From Cycas panzhihuaensis (lineage: Eukaryota; Cycadophyta): a DNA stretch of 64,000 bases. The position numbers and the translations under genes were made by a program. Of the stretch, positions 1 to 11,100 are shown piece after piece. The number at the start of each line of letters is the position of its first letter. Position 1 is the stretch's first letter. Location of the stretch: the NCBI GenBank assembly GCA_023213395.1, contig CM041465.1, positions 39,625,741 through 39,689,740 of the forward strand, given 5' to 3'. The notes below the pieces were generated by a model. That model did no database searches and was not told the DNA's origin. It saw nothing but the letters and a program-made list of their open reading frames with translations.

Positions 1-1983
1 GATATTTTAAGCATCAATTGAGGTACGGGTTTGTTCAATGTTCTTATTGGCCTTATCTTCATAGGGCAAGTATAAAAACAAAAGGGAAATTTCATTAAAT
101 TTTAAAAGACAACTATAACATTAGGATCATGAGGAATGACAACTTGAGGATCATTAGGATCTTGAGTGGCAACTAGCATAGGATTTTTTTCTAGAAGTAT
201 AGGGCCATAGTTTATTTAGTATTAATATGTTCTTGACTTATCTCTCTTAAGCTAAGAAATTATCACTTCCAGAAAGTATAACTGTATTGACTACAACCAT
301 CTGAAATTCCATAATATCTAAAATATATCCTATCCACCTAAAAAGCTATACTAATCTAGGATCTATATCTTAATGCCTCCTTTATTGATAGCCCTTAGTA
401 GTTGATAAGGTCATGCTTAATAGCATACCTACTCATAATTGGTAGTTTAGAGACCCAATATACTTGAAGGTATGCAAGGAATACAAAAGGCTCAACCATG
501 CCCTTGACATCGTTGATCCATTTATATTGGATTTATGACTTAAATGATAGATCCTTGTTTAAGGGCACACTTAACAACTAAGGCACTCACCTCTTCTAGG
601 CCTAGTCTAGTCTCCAAACTTCAAGGTTTTTGGTATAACAACTCAACTTTCCACTTAATACACTTAATAGCTAATATCTTTCTCTATTCAAGAAAGCTCA
701 CCAATGTGTGCAAAGTGGTAACTTTAGGGGTCCTAATTGTTTCCCTTACAAGGCTGGTAATGGGGTTATTTAATTCGAATGTTATCTTTTTAATGTGTTT
801 TTGTTAAGATTTTTATAATTAAAGTATTTAAATTATATATATTTTTAAGTAGTATTAAAAAAAGAAAAAAGTATTTTTAAAAAAATGCTTAAATTTGTCT
901 GAAAAATGGGTTTAAAAAATAAAAACAACTATTAAAAAATAAATAAAATAACTAATTTTAAATTAGGGTCCTTCATCAAAAAGGAAATATTTTAAGGATG
1001 TTCTATTTAATATAATTTAAAAATTTTAAACTTTATAAAAAAATAAAAATAAAAACATAAGTTTGAAAAAAATAACAAGATAGGTGTGGATGCAGAGGCC
1101 CAAATCTCTCTATTGGAATAATAAAATTTTGATCTATCACTTTCAGTTAGAGGATGACACAACCAAGATCAAAATGATTAGTCAGATACTAGAGTTTCAT
1201 CAACTAAATGGAGCCAAATAATGGAATGAAGTCTACAAATTTGGTTAAATCCTCATCTAAAATTCAATTGATCAAACTTAAGAAAAAAAAAAAAAATCTA
1301 CTAAACCTCTATTAGAACACTAATTAGATGTTAGTATTAATCGCATTGATTCATAATGAATTTCTTCCTATTGGAACAATGTCATTAGCAATGTAAAGGC
1401 ACAGTCGATCATGCAGTTAAGGAAGAGATCCATCAATTTACAAAGAGGAGATTTGTTGATACAACTCACATAGAGGGGCCATGGATATTCATCAAAAGGT
1501 AGCTCAGTATACACCAAATTATTCAAAAAAAAAGAAGGAATGACCACTAAATCTTAGTTGTAAACTCGTAAATGTAAGCCACAAGTTGCTGAGAAAGATA
1601 CAATAACCAACAACTACACTACTTACTATGAAGGTGGATCGAGAAGACCATAATATAACTTGACCCAGAAATCAAATTCACCATTACAAAGAGCATTATA
1701 AAGAACAAGACATATTGTCTGATTATTATGGAATTAAGAGTGTAGTACTAGTGGAGCATAGGTCATTTAAATTCAAGGCTGATTAAACTCTATGGTAAAT
1801 AGAAGTTGTGAATTTGGAGTGCCTAAGAATAGATATTGAAGACTTCAACTTGGAAGTTGTGGAGTCTTTAAAGGGTCTTCAATATGTTGTAGTTAACAAG
1901 CATCTTTGTGGAATAGTTATAAAAGTATCCCTAAGATGCTATCTTTGTGGGCACAATGTGCTGCTCTATATGAATCATCAAGA
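1..1983. other. Mostly unassigned flank, possibly the internal region of element G
   Basis: No coding region here can be assigned with confidence. The stretch 790-1080 is A/T low complexity. A short plus-strand reading near 1880-1975 contains RCYLCG followed by a loose histidine-containing tail, weakly like a retroelement zinc knuckle, but the spacing is poor. If the minus-strand primer-binding site and LTR at 15936-16368 belong to the element carrying the nCBP fragment, this stretch would be more of that element's interior. That is inference from geometry; no protease, RT or integrase motif was found. Confidence 0.3.
420..790. repeat. Diverged dispersed repeat, copy 1
   Basis: This segment resembles 12990-13345 in the same orientation. 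Both share, in order, a TAGGCCTAGTCTAGTCT-like block, a CTTCAAGG block, a CCACTTAATA block, TAGCTAAT, a GTGTGnAnAGTGGTAACTT block and a final CCTTAnAAGG. It lies outside copia-1 while the other copy lies inside the copia-1 leader. The family is unknown. Confidence 0.6.
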
Positions 1984-2080
1984 TTAATGGCATCCATGGA
2001 CTGTTAAATGATAGGGAAGTACTCTGTATAGAAAAACCTTACGGTGTTGTCCTAAGCATTCAGTTTGGAGAGGAGATTTT
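1984..2080 (+). pseudogene. nCBP: nCBP-like (eIF4E family) cap-binding protein fragment, 5' part
   Basis: nCBP/4EHP is a plant member of the eIF4E family that binds the 5' cap of mRNA. The plus-strand reading GVVLSIQFGEEIFNVWNR matches the core strand of the fold, including the tryptophan in the VWNR block, near the C-terminal half of a protein of roughly 220 residues. The last codons are interrupted at 2080 by copia-1; the reading resumes in frame at 15774 once one copy of the ATTTT duplication is removed. Upstream of about 2030 the frame stays open but I see no clear match, so the fragment is 5' truncated or joins an intron there. It cannot make a functional protein. Confidence 0.72.
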
Positions 2081-2477
2081 TGTAAAATTAATAAATAGGA
2101 ACAACAATATATAAGTGTATGCAAGTATAAAAAATATGAAAGTAGGAAAATAATAATAGAACAATAGGTCTATGAAAACATATTGTGAAGAATTGTGATA
2201 GGCAAGCTTATTACACTATTGATCTATATTCTGACAAAGATTCCACATACACAAGAACTTAATATACAAATGAGGATATTCAGGTCTAATTTATAGACAA
2301 AGATACATCTCATAAATAAATCTCATTGACTGACATAACGGTCAATATTATTATCCCATTATTCGACAAGGGGACAAACTCAATGTTACAATATATTATA
2401 ATTCAATATATGTATATCAATAATACAAGATACATAAAAATATAATTATAAAAGAGGTGTCAATAAATGTTTTAACA
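2081..2477 (-). repeat. copia-1 3' LTR
   Basis: This LTR pairs with 15375-15768. Shared blocks include ATTCAGGTCTAATTTATAGAC, CATCTCATAAA and the terminal TTTTAACA. Differences are scattered substitutions and short indels, so the insertion is not recent. Confidence 0.92.
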
Positions 2478-2490
2478 CCCTCCCTTAATG
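2478..2490 (-). other. copia-1 polypurine tract
   Basis: On the minus strand this reads CATTAAGGGAGGG directly before the 3' LTR, the expected plus-strand primer of a copia element. Confidence 0.85.
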
Positions 2491-2499
2491 ATAGTTCTA

Positions 2500-3081
2500 T
2501 TTGTCATGATGTTGAGGTCATACCAAAACTATTCAAATTTTGGTCTCCTAAGTGCTTTGGTGAAGATATCTGTCACTTGGTTCTTAATTGGTCAGTACAC
2601 TAAATCAATGATGGACTTCTATGTGTTTGGTTCTCACATGGAAGACATGATTCTTAGTCATCTTCAAAACACTCTAGTTGTCACAAAAGAGAGTGGTGGC
2701 TTGAGTCTAATAAAGTCCAAGTTCTATAAGAATAATACATAGCCAAATCAACTCTGTAGTAGCATTAATGGTTTCTTTATATTTAGCTTCCATGGAGGAG
2801 AGAGCAACATTTGGTTATTTCTAACAGCTCCAAGAGACTATAATTGAGTATATATTGAAGTAGTATCTTGACATTGAATGGCATGAGTCTTGGCAATTAG
2901 CCCAATTAGCATCTGTATGTCCTTTTAAGATAGGATTGTCAACTTGGTTGTAATCAAGGTTAAGGTGAAGTATGCCATAGATGTATTTGAGGATTCTAGT
3001 GGCAACCTTTCAATGTAATACCTTGGGCTATGACATATACCTGGAATAGATCCTAACTACATAGGAGATATTCGGTTGAGT
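2500..3081 (-). pseudogene. copia-1 RNase H region, distal part
   Basis: The minus-strand reading gives VALSSMEAKYKE near 2785-2830, the conserved RNase H block (normally ALSSTEAEY) of copia polyproteins. The start of the domain is split by gypsy-1: codons for LVGRLIYLTHT before the break (8979-9010) continue as QPNISYVVRIYSRYM at 3030-3078 once one GTGAG copy is removed. The glutamate of the catalytic set is present in this block. Several stops follow, so it is a relic. Confidence 0.85.
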
Positions 3082-3086
3082 GTGAG

Positions 3087-3410
3087 TGATATGATTTTTG
3101 TCTCAACCCTCCTTAGTTTAGACATAGATTGTTCACAAAAATGAGAAATTCTTTAGGTCTAAGAGTGTTTTTCAAGAAAGAAACAGAGCCTAAATGAAGC
3201 CTCAGGAGAGGAGAGAGAGGATGTTACTTTATTTTCTTCATTCCTTCCTTTGAGCATTACACATTTTTATACAAACTTCAATTAGTTTATATATATGTCA
3301 CTTGTGTACCTAATTATTAATTAGGTTTTCCTAAGTATCTTTTATAATGTAAAGAAGTAGGGTACACTTAAGTACCTTTTTACAATGTTACTGAAAACTA
3401 AAATTTATAA
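3087..3410 (-). repeat. gypsy-1 3' LTR
   Basis: Direct repeat of 8648-8973. Both begin TGATATGATTTT on the plus strand. The other end is TATAA here against TATCA in the partner, so one terminal base of this copy has mutated. Confidence 0.93.
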
Positions 3411-3421
3411 TTTCCTCCATG
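3411..3421 (-). other. gypsy-1 polypurine tract
   Basis: Reads CATGGAGGAAA on the minus strand, immediately before the 3' LTR. Confidence 0.75.
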
Positions 3422-3470
3422 CTTAAGAAGAAATTGACCCCAATTTCTATTGGAGATGAGGAAAGTGCTC

Positions 3471-3810
3471 CTAGAGTCTTGACGCATAAATCCATTTAGT
3501 ATTAGTGGGTAGAGTTCTTTTACGTCCAAGGAGATATGTGGTTGTAGTATATTGTTGTATACAACGTTGTATAATGTCGAGAATGGTGTCTTCAGAAAGG
3601 AGACGCTGGAAATCTGGAATTGTGTCAATAGGATGAATAGGAGGAGGTTCAGCTTCCAAATGTAGTCACTCATATAATTTTAATTGATTGACATTAAATA
3701 CGTCATGAATTCCCGAATGCGTAGGTAGATCAAAGCAAAATACATTTGGTCTTATTGCCTTAAGAATAGTACATGGGCCAAACCGAATAGGTTTAAGCTT
3801 GTGGTGATTC
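3471..3810 (-). pseudogene. gypsy-1 integrase C-terminal tail with degenerate chromodomain
   Basis: The minus-strand reading runs from an integrase tail (KPIRFGPCTILKAI, then GIHDVFNVNQLKLY) into TYLLGRKRTLPTNTKWI. The last block lines up with the chromodomain pattern YLVKWKG...ATW. Such chromodomains mark plant chromoviruses and direct integration to modified chromatin. The aromatic cage is damaged: the WKG of the family reads GRK. The chromodomain call is moderate; the integrase-tail call is firmer. Confidence 0.55.
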
Positions 3811-4220
3811 TTAAACCTTTTACGATCAAGGTGGAGCCAAACCTTATCACCAATTTGAAAAGTACATGCAGAGCGGTGTTGATCTTGGATGCATTTATAT
3901 TTGATTTGTGTCTAATGAAGAATCTAACTAATCTTAGAGTGAAGCTTAGTCCTATGATCAATAAAAGAAATGACTTTTTGTTGTTCCTTTTGTTCATGTT
4001 CTGTGACAAGAAAAGGTACAACCAATGAAAGTTCATAAGGAGCAAGTGGTTGATAACCATAACAGACTTCAAAAGGAGATTGTCCAAGAGAAACGTGAGT
4101 TGCCTGATTATAGTTATATTGGATATGATGGAGATATGTGTCCTATTGTTTATTACTGTATTGATAAATGTGAAGTGCATATACTAAAGTTTAATTAACC
4201 AATTTTGTTTGTCCATCAGT

Positions 4221-4620
4221 TTAAGGATGGAATGATGTTGAATACTTAAGTTGAAAACCAACCATTTTCCATAGAGCTTTCCAAAAATAACTAAGGAAAC
4301 AACTATCCTTATCAGAGATTATAGAAAGAGGAAGTCCATAATGAGTCCAAATATGCTTTAAAAATAAATTTGTAGCACAGAAAGCATAAATGTTCTTAGT
4401 GCAAGGAATAAAAATAGACATTTTAGAAAACCAACAAACAATGACGAAGATGCAATTGTGACCATGTTGAGTTGTAGGAAATCTACTGACAAAGTCCATT
4501 GAAATAGATTACTAAGGTCAGCTAGGAACATGAAGTGGTTGATAAAGTCTAGGTTTACGATTAGATGGTTTAGATTGATTGCAGAGAGAGCAACGTCGTA
4601 CATAATCTTCAATTGTCTTT
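4221..4620 (-). pseudogene. gypsy-1 integrase core
   Basis: The frame 4221-4499 shows DFVSRFPTTQHGHNCIFVIV (first catalytic Asp), HYGLPLSIISDKDSCF (second catalytic Asp in the SDKD block) and ends in FQLKYSTSFHP. The glutamate-bearing block (normally GQTERVN) lies in another frame just downstream. Upstream, 4530-4612 reads the end of the zinc-binding part. The enzyme would insert the cDNA into the host chromosome; here it is broken. Confidence 0.85.
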
Positions 4621-4717
4621 GATATAGAGGACCAATAAAAATATCGTTGAAGATGTTGAAGAGTTTTATGCATGCTGAGTGTTTGTCGTAGGTTGAAGAA
4701 TGAACTTCCTTAAGGAT

Positions 4718-5400
4718 CTATTGTTGTGGAGTGCCTGTTGGTATACACAGATGATTCAGTTTGTACAAAATTCTATTTTTGAGATGGTAATCCATGAAGG
4801 GTTCAAGATTTGATTGGGTTGGTTCAGATAAGGTAGTAAGGACTCGACTAAAGTAGGGGTGAGGGAAGCAGATGTTGCTAGTCAAAATATATATTGAAGG
4901 AGGAAGTGAGAAAGGTGTTTGAGGATAAGGTGGGAGGTCGATTGATGAAATCAATGGCTCTATTGGAAGCTCCTTTTTTTTTATTTAATAACAAGCTAGA
5001 ATTGTTGGATATAAGAAGCTCATTTAAGATGTCTATGTTCTTGGATTTTGGATTGGGAGTTAAGAAACTGTAAGGGCTGGTGATCAGTATGAACAATGGT
5101 TTCATTGCCAAGGAGGAAGTGTCTCCAGTGTCATAGGGCTTAGATAAGAGTATAAAAGTCTTTGTCATAAGTACTATAATTGAGTTGGCATGAGAGAAGG
5201 TTTCAGAATTGTAAGCAATAGGATGTCCACCCTGCTTAAGAACTGCGCCAAGGGCATATTGAGAAGCATTAATTTCTAGTTCAAAAGGTTATGAGAGATC
5301 AGGAAGATGAAGAATAGGTGCAGTACAAAGGGCTATCTTAAGTTTTTAAAAATTTAATTCAAAAGAGGATTTCGAAATAAAACTTGAGGAATTTTTAGTA
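4718..5400 (-). pseudogene. gypsy-1 RNase H domain and RT-IN linker
   Basis: The minus-strand reading PFELEINASQYALGAVLKQ followed by GHPIAYNSETFSHA is the gypsy RNase H start (family PF.LETDAS..G.GAVL.Q), with the first catalytic Asp replaced by Asn. Several stops and shifts follow through 4718. Confidence 0.8.
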
Positions 5401-6430
5401 AGGATATTAAGAGGATGAGCAATGCTAGAAAAGTGATAAATAAATTTTTGACAAAAGTTGGCAGAACCAATAAAAATTTTGAGCTTGGTTAAAGTGGAAG
5501 GAGTTAGCCACTACTGGATTATTCAAATTTGATCTAGATCAACATGGATACCATCCTTGTGGGTGGGAAACCCTAGATTAGAGATGAAGTCCTATGTGAA
5601 GAAATATTTCTTAGATTTGGCTTTAAGTTGATGATGTTGTGGCAAAGCTAAAATGATATTAACATGTTGTAGATGGTCATCCGAATTGTTGTTGTAGACC
5701 AAGATATCATCAAGGTAGGCAATGATAAATTTATCTAAGTGAGGTCGAAAAATATCATTGATGAGTTGCATAAAAGTTGCAGGAGCATTAATCAGACCGA
5801 AGGGCATGACTAACCACTCATATATGCCATTTTGAGTCTTCAAAGTTATTTTCCACATATCCTGAGCATTAACACAAACTTGATAGTACCCAAAAGTCAA
5901 ATCATTTTTTGTAAAATATGTGGCTCCTTTAAGATGATCTAGTAAGTCATCAATGCGTGGCAACATATATTAATTTTTAACAATAATTTTGTTTAAGGCC
6001 TAGTAATCAATGCATAAATGCGATTCTTTATCTTTTTTTAGAATGATAATGGCAGGTGAAGCACAAGGAGAATAGTTAGGTTGAATTTTACCTTCATCAA
6101 TTAACTGTGTCAATTATTTTTCTAATTCTATATAAGTAAGTGGAGTCATACGGTAAGGAGCCTGATTAGGAAGTGGAGATCTAGGAACAAGATTAATAGA
6201 ATATTGCACAGCATGGATGGGGGTAACCCTTTAGGTTTTATAAAAACATTAGAGTATACATCCAAAAGAGATTTTATTACTTGAGGAGGCATCTTTGTAC
6301 AATTTTCTTTTGCTACCTGACAAATTACATAAAGCGCCATTAGCCTAGAGGTATTGGCAAGTTTGACTACAGGATTTCCTGTAATGATGGCCAAAGATAG
6401 AGAAACATTGTCTATATAAGACAACTTATA
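5400..6430 (-). pseudogene. gypsy-1 reverse transcriptase
   Basis: The 124-residue open frame 5592-5966 has the RT landmarks in order: LPRIDDLLDHL, GYYQV, VMPFGLINAPATFMQLIND and the catalytic AYLDDILVY near 5700-5720. Upstream, IDEGKIQPNYSPCASPAIII and SHLCIDY are readable with stops. The catalytic YLDD is intact although the protein is not. The copia RT sitting on either side of it belongs to a different element. Confidence 0.92.
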
Positions 6431-6760
6431 TGCCTTTCCATTCTTATGTAGTGTATAGGTATTGTGATACCCATCATATAATTCTCATCGATCATGTTGA
6501 TAGGGTCATCCCAAGAGTATGTCGCTGTAGTCCATATGAGTGACATCACAATCAACAGTATCTAGAAATGGTAGAATAGTGAAAGTAATAGTACATATTT
6601 TATCAACCATAGTTGTTTGGCCATCTTTTTTTACCCATCCAAGAGTATATGGCTTAGGGTGTGGCTTGGTTACTAATTGTAAAGAATCCACTATCGATTG
6701 AGAAATCAAGTTTTTCATACTTCCATTATCAATGATACAAAGAACTAAGTGATCTTTAAT
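6430..6760 (-). pseudogene. gypsy-1 aspartic protease
   Basis: The reading CIIDNGSMKNLISQSIV at 6700-6755 is the retropepsin active-site block (family D-[ST]-G), here with Asn in the middle position. It is followed by hydrophobic strands ending DYSDILLG, which resembles the second conserved block (I.LG.DWL). The frame is open from 6718 to 6506. Confidence 0.72.
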
Positions 6761-6922
6761 TTGGTAATTCTATGTGAAAAGTTTTTTTGCTAAGAAGCAG
6801 AATATTTAGTAGTAATTAACGCAAGATGAGGATTAGGGGCTTATAGGTTGGGTACCTCTATGATGTCAGTGGATTCTATTGAAGCCTAGTTTTTAGTGAC
6901 CAAAGTATGAAGTTTTTGCTAT

Positions 6923-6972
6923 GCTCGACATTCTTCATCTATATGGCCTCGACTTTTGTGGAAAGAATAATA
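6923..6972 (-). pseudogene. gypsy-1 gag zinc knuckle, degenerate
   Basis: Reads YSFHKSRGHIDEEC on the minus strand. This is the CX2CX4HX4C nucleocapsid pattern with the first two cysteines replaced by Tyr and His. Confidence 0.7.
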
Positions 6973-7044
6973 TTTTCTCATATTATTTGCTTGAGGTACA
7001 AATGTCCTAGATGTAGATACAGATGCTAAAGGTGGTCGTGGTCT

Positions 7045-7660
7045 TCATTGTAGCTTATTTTGAATTTTGAGAGCAAATTGATAAGTTGTGTTAAGCGTAG
7101 GAATTTGAAGAAGTTTCATTTCACGCTGTAAGGATGAAAAGAGTCCACCAATAAAATTTAGCTTGAGAATGTGCTTAGAATCAGAAATTTCTAACTGTAT
7201 GGAAAGCTTAACAAACTCATCAATATATTGTTGAACTATTTGGCTTGCAACTTGGTAGAGATGAAGACAACGTGTAGTGAGTCCGTCTACGTATCCCAAG
7301 GGATAAAATCAACTATGGACAACATTTTTGAACTCTGCCCATGAAATAAACGGTTTATCATGGGAGTATGACTATCACCATGCTAATGCTTGTTCTTCCA
7401 TATGCACTTCAACAACCATTATTTTGTCTGCCTCTATGAGTTATTATGTTTTGCAATAGGCTTCTAGACTTCCAAGCCATACATCTAATTTGTTAGCATC
7501 TATTGTACCTTCAAAAAGTGGGATACTAATTTTAGTGTCTAACTTGAATGGAGTTGGTTGAATTAGAATGGCTGTTAGAATACTTTATTGATGCAATATT
7601 TGTTGAAACATTATCATCATGTTGGAAACTAAATTTTGTTGAAAGGTTTGTGCATCCTGA
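7045..7660 (-). pseudogene. gypsy-1 gag
   Basis: The open frame 7045-7299 includes VASQIVQQYIDEFVKLSIQL and ISDSKHILKLNFIGGL, which match the retrotransposon gag pattern (V..Y...F..L......E......F..GL). Gag would form the cytoplasmic particle that packages the RNA. Upstream parts to about 7660 are readable only in short shifted pieces. Confidence 0.7.
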
Positions 7661-7740
7661 TGCTATTCTTGAAGCTCTTGTGTTAAGAGTTTGTGAGGTC
7701 GGGATGTGATTGATCTTCTTGATTAGGAGAAATGATTGGA

Positions 7741-7970
7741 GTGGGGTATGCTTGCCTTTAAGAAGGGCTTACAGCAATATACTCAAATAATTGTATTTGT
7801 ATGGGGGTATGCCTGCTTAGAGAAGAAGGGCTTATGGCAATATACCCCAAGAGGAGATCTTATGAAAAGAGCAATGTGAATGGGGTATGCCTACCTATGA
7901 AAAGGGCTTATGACAATATGCCCAAGAGAAAAAATAATGAAATGTGCCTACCTGCAAAGAGGGCTTCTAG
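7741..7970. repeat. Minisatellite in gypsy-1 leader
   Basis: About four imperfect units of 55-70 bp, each containing a GGGGTATGCCTGCC-like start, an AGAAGGGCTTATGGCAATAT-like middle and a CCCAAGAG end. The last unit is partial. The array lies between the gypsy-1 primer site and gag. Confidence 0.8.
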
Positions 7971-7989
7971 CATTTTTTTTTTTACAACA

Positions 7990-8039
7990 TGTGTGTGTGT
8001 ATGTGTGTGTGTGTGTGTGTGTGTCTATATATATATATA
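7990..8039. repeat. Compound (GT)n(AT)n microsatellite
   Basis: A GT run with one AT interruption (7990-8024) passes directly into an AT run (8025-8039). It sits in the gypsy-1 leader. Confidence 0.97.
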
Positions 8040-8633
8040 GTGATGGAGAAATTGTAGAAGAACTAAAAAATGAAAAAATTCAACCTGAATATATGGATCC
8101 ATATGGTTGTACGGTCGTACATAATTTGTATGGCCAAAATCAAAGTGGGTCTTAAAAGAAAGGTATTTGAGGCACTTTTAAGAATCTGTAATCCGTTTTG
8201 GAATCAAATCTTTATTTGTGGAGTTATTCACTACTGAATCAATTTTTACGGTTAGGTTTTAAAAGTTATTTGGTTTATTTAAAAAAAAAAAATAACTTTA
8301 TGCTATGAATCTATACTTGATGGATAGATTTGTTCATAACAAAGATTTCATGGGCAGTTTGGAGAGATTTGCCTAAGTATTTTTGAAGAAATATGCATTT
8401 GAAGCTTCAAACCTGCCCCCTTCAATTTTTATTTTTTTCTCCAATTTTGAATGAGATTTGGACTTCAATCCCTTTGAGAAGTTTGATGTACATGCTCTTG
8501 CATTCCTTTTGGTGAAATTTCATCAAAATCTGAGCACTTTTTTTTCCCTATTCGTACAAGTTCATATGGCTACCTGTAAGCCTCAACAAGGTTTGGAAAA
8601 TTATTAGAAAGTCTTCTTCCAAGAGACTGACTA

Positions 8634-8645
8634 GCTCTGATACTA
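8634..8645 (-). other. gypsy-1 primer-binding site, tRNA-iMet type
   Basis: Reads TAGTATCAGAGC on the minus strand, two bases inside the 5' LTR. It differs from the initiator-methionine site TGGTATCAGAGC at one base. Confidence 0.88.
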
Positions 8646-8647
8646 AT

Positions 8648-8973
8648 TGATATGATTTTGGTCTCAGCCTTGCTTAGTTTAGACACAAATTGTTCACAAA
8701 AATGAGAAATTCTTTAGGTTTGAGAGTGTTTTTCAAGAAAGAAATAGAGCCTCAATGAAATCTCAGGAGAGGAGAGAGAGGGGATGTCACTTTATTTTCT
8801 TCATTTCTTCCTTTGAGCATTACACATTTTCATACAAACTTGAGTTAGTTTGTATATCTATCACCTGTGTACCTAATTATTAATTAGGTTCCCCTAAGCA
8901 TCTTTTATAATGTAAAGAAGTGGGGTACACTTAAGTACCATTTTACAATGTTACTTAAAACTAAGACCTATCA
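8648..8973 (-). repeat. gypsy-1 5' LTR
   Basis: Pairs with 3087-3410 at high similarity over its whole length. Plus-strand ends are TGATATG and CTATCA, giving a TG...CA LTR. The following GTGAG is the target-site duplication. Confidence 0.93.
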
Positions 8974-8978
8974 GTGAG

Positions 8979-10000
8979 TGAGGTAGATCAATCTCCCAAC
9001 CAACTACTAGTACACAGTGGCATTAAAGCACTTGCCCTATATATTCAGAGTTAACTTAGTCTCTGTTTCCATTGGTATCAGTGAATGTATGCAGTTGTCC
9101 ATTCTAAACAGCTACAGTAGTTCATTTGAATAATTGGATCGTGATAGGAATATATGATTAGGTTCTTACCATATCTTAATACCAAGGAAATAATATAGAA
9201 ACCTGAAGTATATCATCTCAAAGTTGCGTTTAAGTTCTAATTAGATCCAATCTATCATCATCATTTCTAGTTATAGCTAAGTCATCTACATAAAGCACTA
9301 TGATAATGAATATATTATCTTTAACCCAAATGTATAGATCAGGATCAGACTATTAACGAGTGAATCCATGTTGCTTAAAGAAGGCATCAATCTTTGCATA
9401 CTAGGCATGTGGTGTTTGTTTTAATCTATATTGGGCTTTCTTGAGATTGTAAACTAAGTATTCTTTACCAAGAATAGCATGAACAACATAGCCAGGAGGT
9501 TACTTCAAGAAAACTTGTTCAGTGAATTCTCCATTTAGAAAGGCACTTTTTACATCCACCTAGTAAATAAGCTAGTTGAATTAGGCTATAAGTGACATCA
9601 ATAGATAGAATGTAGTCATGTTGGCAATGGGTGCAAATATTTCTTCATAGTTAATCCCCTCTTGTTATTTGAAACTATTTGCAACTAGGCAAACTTTATG
9701 ATTCTCAATGGTGCCATTGGTATGAAATTTTGTCTTATAAATCCATCGACAATTAATAGGCTTCTTTCTAAATGGTAGTTCTATCAGCTCCTATGTATCA
9801 TTCTTAAGAATAGAGGTCATTTCTTCATCCATTACTACTTTTCATGTTTGGTCTTTGATTACCTTCTCAAGTGTGGAAGGCTCAGAAATCTCAAAGACAC
9901 ATGCTATTAAGACATAGTTTGTGGAGTGTCTCGAGCTAAACTCTCTTTTGGGAGCAGTGGTAGGAAGAGGTGCATCCTTTATCAATTATTGGTATCAATT
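8979..10000 (-). pseudogene. copia-1 reverse transcriptase
   Basis: The minus-strand reading gives in order KPINCRWIYKTKFHTNGTIE, INYEEIFAPIANMTT, VDVKSAFLNGEFTEQVF, PPGYVV, a KKAQYRLKQTPHA block and the catalytic LYVDDLAITRNDDD at 9261-9299. This is the complete copia RT landmark set. The YVDD catalytic site is intact; frames carry several stops. The gypsy-1 insertion at 8978 ends this half. Confidence 0.92.
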
Positions 10001-10209
10001 TGGAGGTTATTGAATACTAGTGACCTCCACCTAAAGATCATCAATTGATATAAGTAGAATTATAGTAGTAGTATCTGAAATTGAAGCTAAAGTTGATGGT
10101 ACTGAAGATGGATTTAGTGAGTAAGATGTTTTTGGTGTAGGTGACTCAAGAATTAGTACAAGAGGCACTTCTAAAATGACATCATTATCTACAACAAACT
10201 AGAGCTAAA

Positions 10210-11100
10210 AATGATCCAAGTCTAGTATGTTTTCAACAAAAAATAATAACCCAAATGGTATACGCTTGATTTCCAATAGGGTCATATACATTGTAGGATT
10301 TACATCCGAGTGTATATCCAAGGAAGATATAATTTAGGCTCTTGTCATCCAACTTTTTCCTATTTTCTTTAGGGATGAACTTGTAAGTTGTGTAACTAAA
10401 TGTCTTTAAGTGTGATACGATAGGCTTTATGCCTAACCAAGCCTCCTCAGGTGTGATATCTCTTACTACTATTATGGAACTTCTATTTGTGAGATATGTA
10501 GTAGTAGAGAGAGCTTCAATTCAAAAATGGGTATCTAGGTTTGCAAAATTCAACATGGCCCTAACCTTGTTCACCAAAGCTTGGTTCATTCTTTCTACCA
10601 CACCATTTTGTCAGGATGTGCATGGAATAGAGAATTGGCATTTGATGCCAAATTCTTGACAAAAATTAGTGAATTGATTTGAGGTGTATTCTCCTCCATT
10701 GTCAAATCTAAGCACTTTGATTGTCATGCCAATTTCATTCTCCAGTTCTGCCTTAAAGATCTTGATTTTTTCAAAAGCTTTATATTTATGCCAAAGAAAG
10801 TAGACCTAAACTTTCCTTGAATAATCATCTATAAATGTCATGAAAAACCAACTTTCATGAGGGAAGAAACTGATATGCGTCCACATAGATCTGAGTGGAC
10901 TAACCCCAATGGTTTAGATGCATGCCATACCTTGTTGGAAGGGAATAACTCTCTTTGTTATTCTCCCACTAAGCATGCCTCATAGATGTAGTTAGTTCTT
11001 TGGATTTTTGGCAACCGATACACCATTTGTAGCCTATACATGAACTTAAGGCTTTACATGTTTAGATGACCTAGGTGTTGATGCTATAGTTGGTCTTTGG
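10210..11100 (-). pseudogene. copia-1 integrase
   Basis: The DDE integrase catalytic residues are readable: FMTFIDDYSRKV near 10816-10848, VLRFDNGGEYTSNQF near 10680-10716, and QNGVVERMNQALV near 10578-10609. Downstream, ITPEEAWLGIKPIVSHLKTF and the KLDDKSLNYIFLGY block are the standard C-terminal region of copia integrases. There are few stops in this segment, making it the best preserved part of copia-1. Confidence 0.93.

Larger units (their letters stand above)
3087..8973 (-). mobile_element. Ty3/gypsy LTR retrotransposon (gypsy-1), full length, nested in copia-1
   Basis: LTRs 3087-3410 (324 bp) and 8648-8973 (326 bp) are flanked by perfect GTGAG at 3082-3086 and 8974-8978. The primer site and polypurine tract are both in place for a minus-strand element of 5.9 kb. 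Internal order on the minus strand is gag, knuckle, protease, RT, RNase H, integrase and a chromodomain-like tail, which is gypsy order and suggests a chromovirus. It landed in the RT/RNase H boundary of copia-1; removing it restores that copia frame. All genes carry stops or frameshifts. Confidence 0.95.

Noticed and set aside
1880-1990. Possible zinc knuckle RCYLCG and a nearby LCGIVIKV resembling the eIF4E CGAVV block
   Set aside because: Spacing of the later His and Cys is wrong, and the real nCBP match begins further on in another frame. Too weak to call.
3801-4028. Plus-strand open frame over gypsy-1
   Set aside because: Shadow of the integrase-chromodomain linker on the minus strand.
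7990-8039. CRISPR-like or Z-DNA regulatory array
   Set aside because: Simple GT/AT microsatellite with no spacers, in a plant retrotransposon leader.
10429-10659. Plus-strand open frame over copia-1
   Set aside because: It is the antisense shadow of the integrase Glu region.
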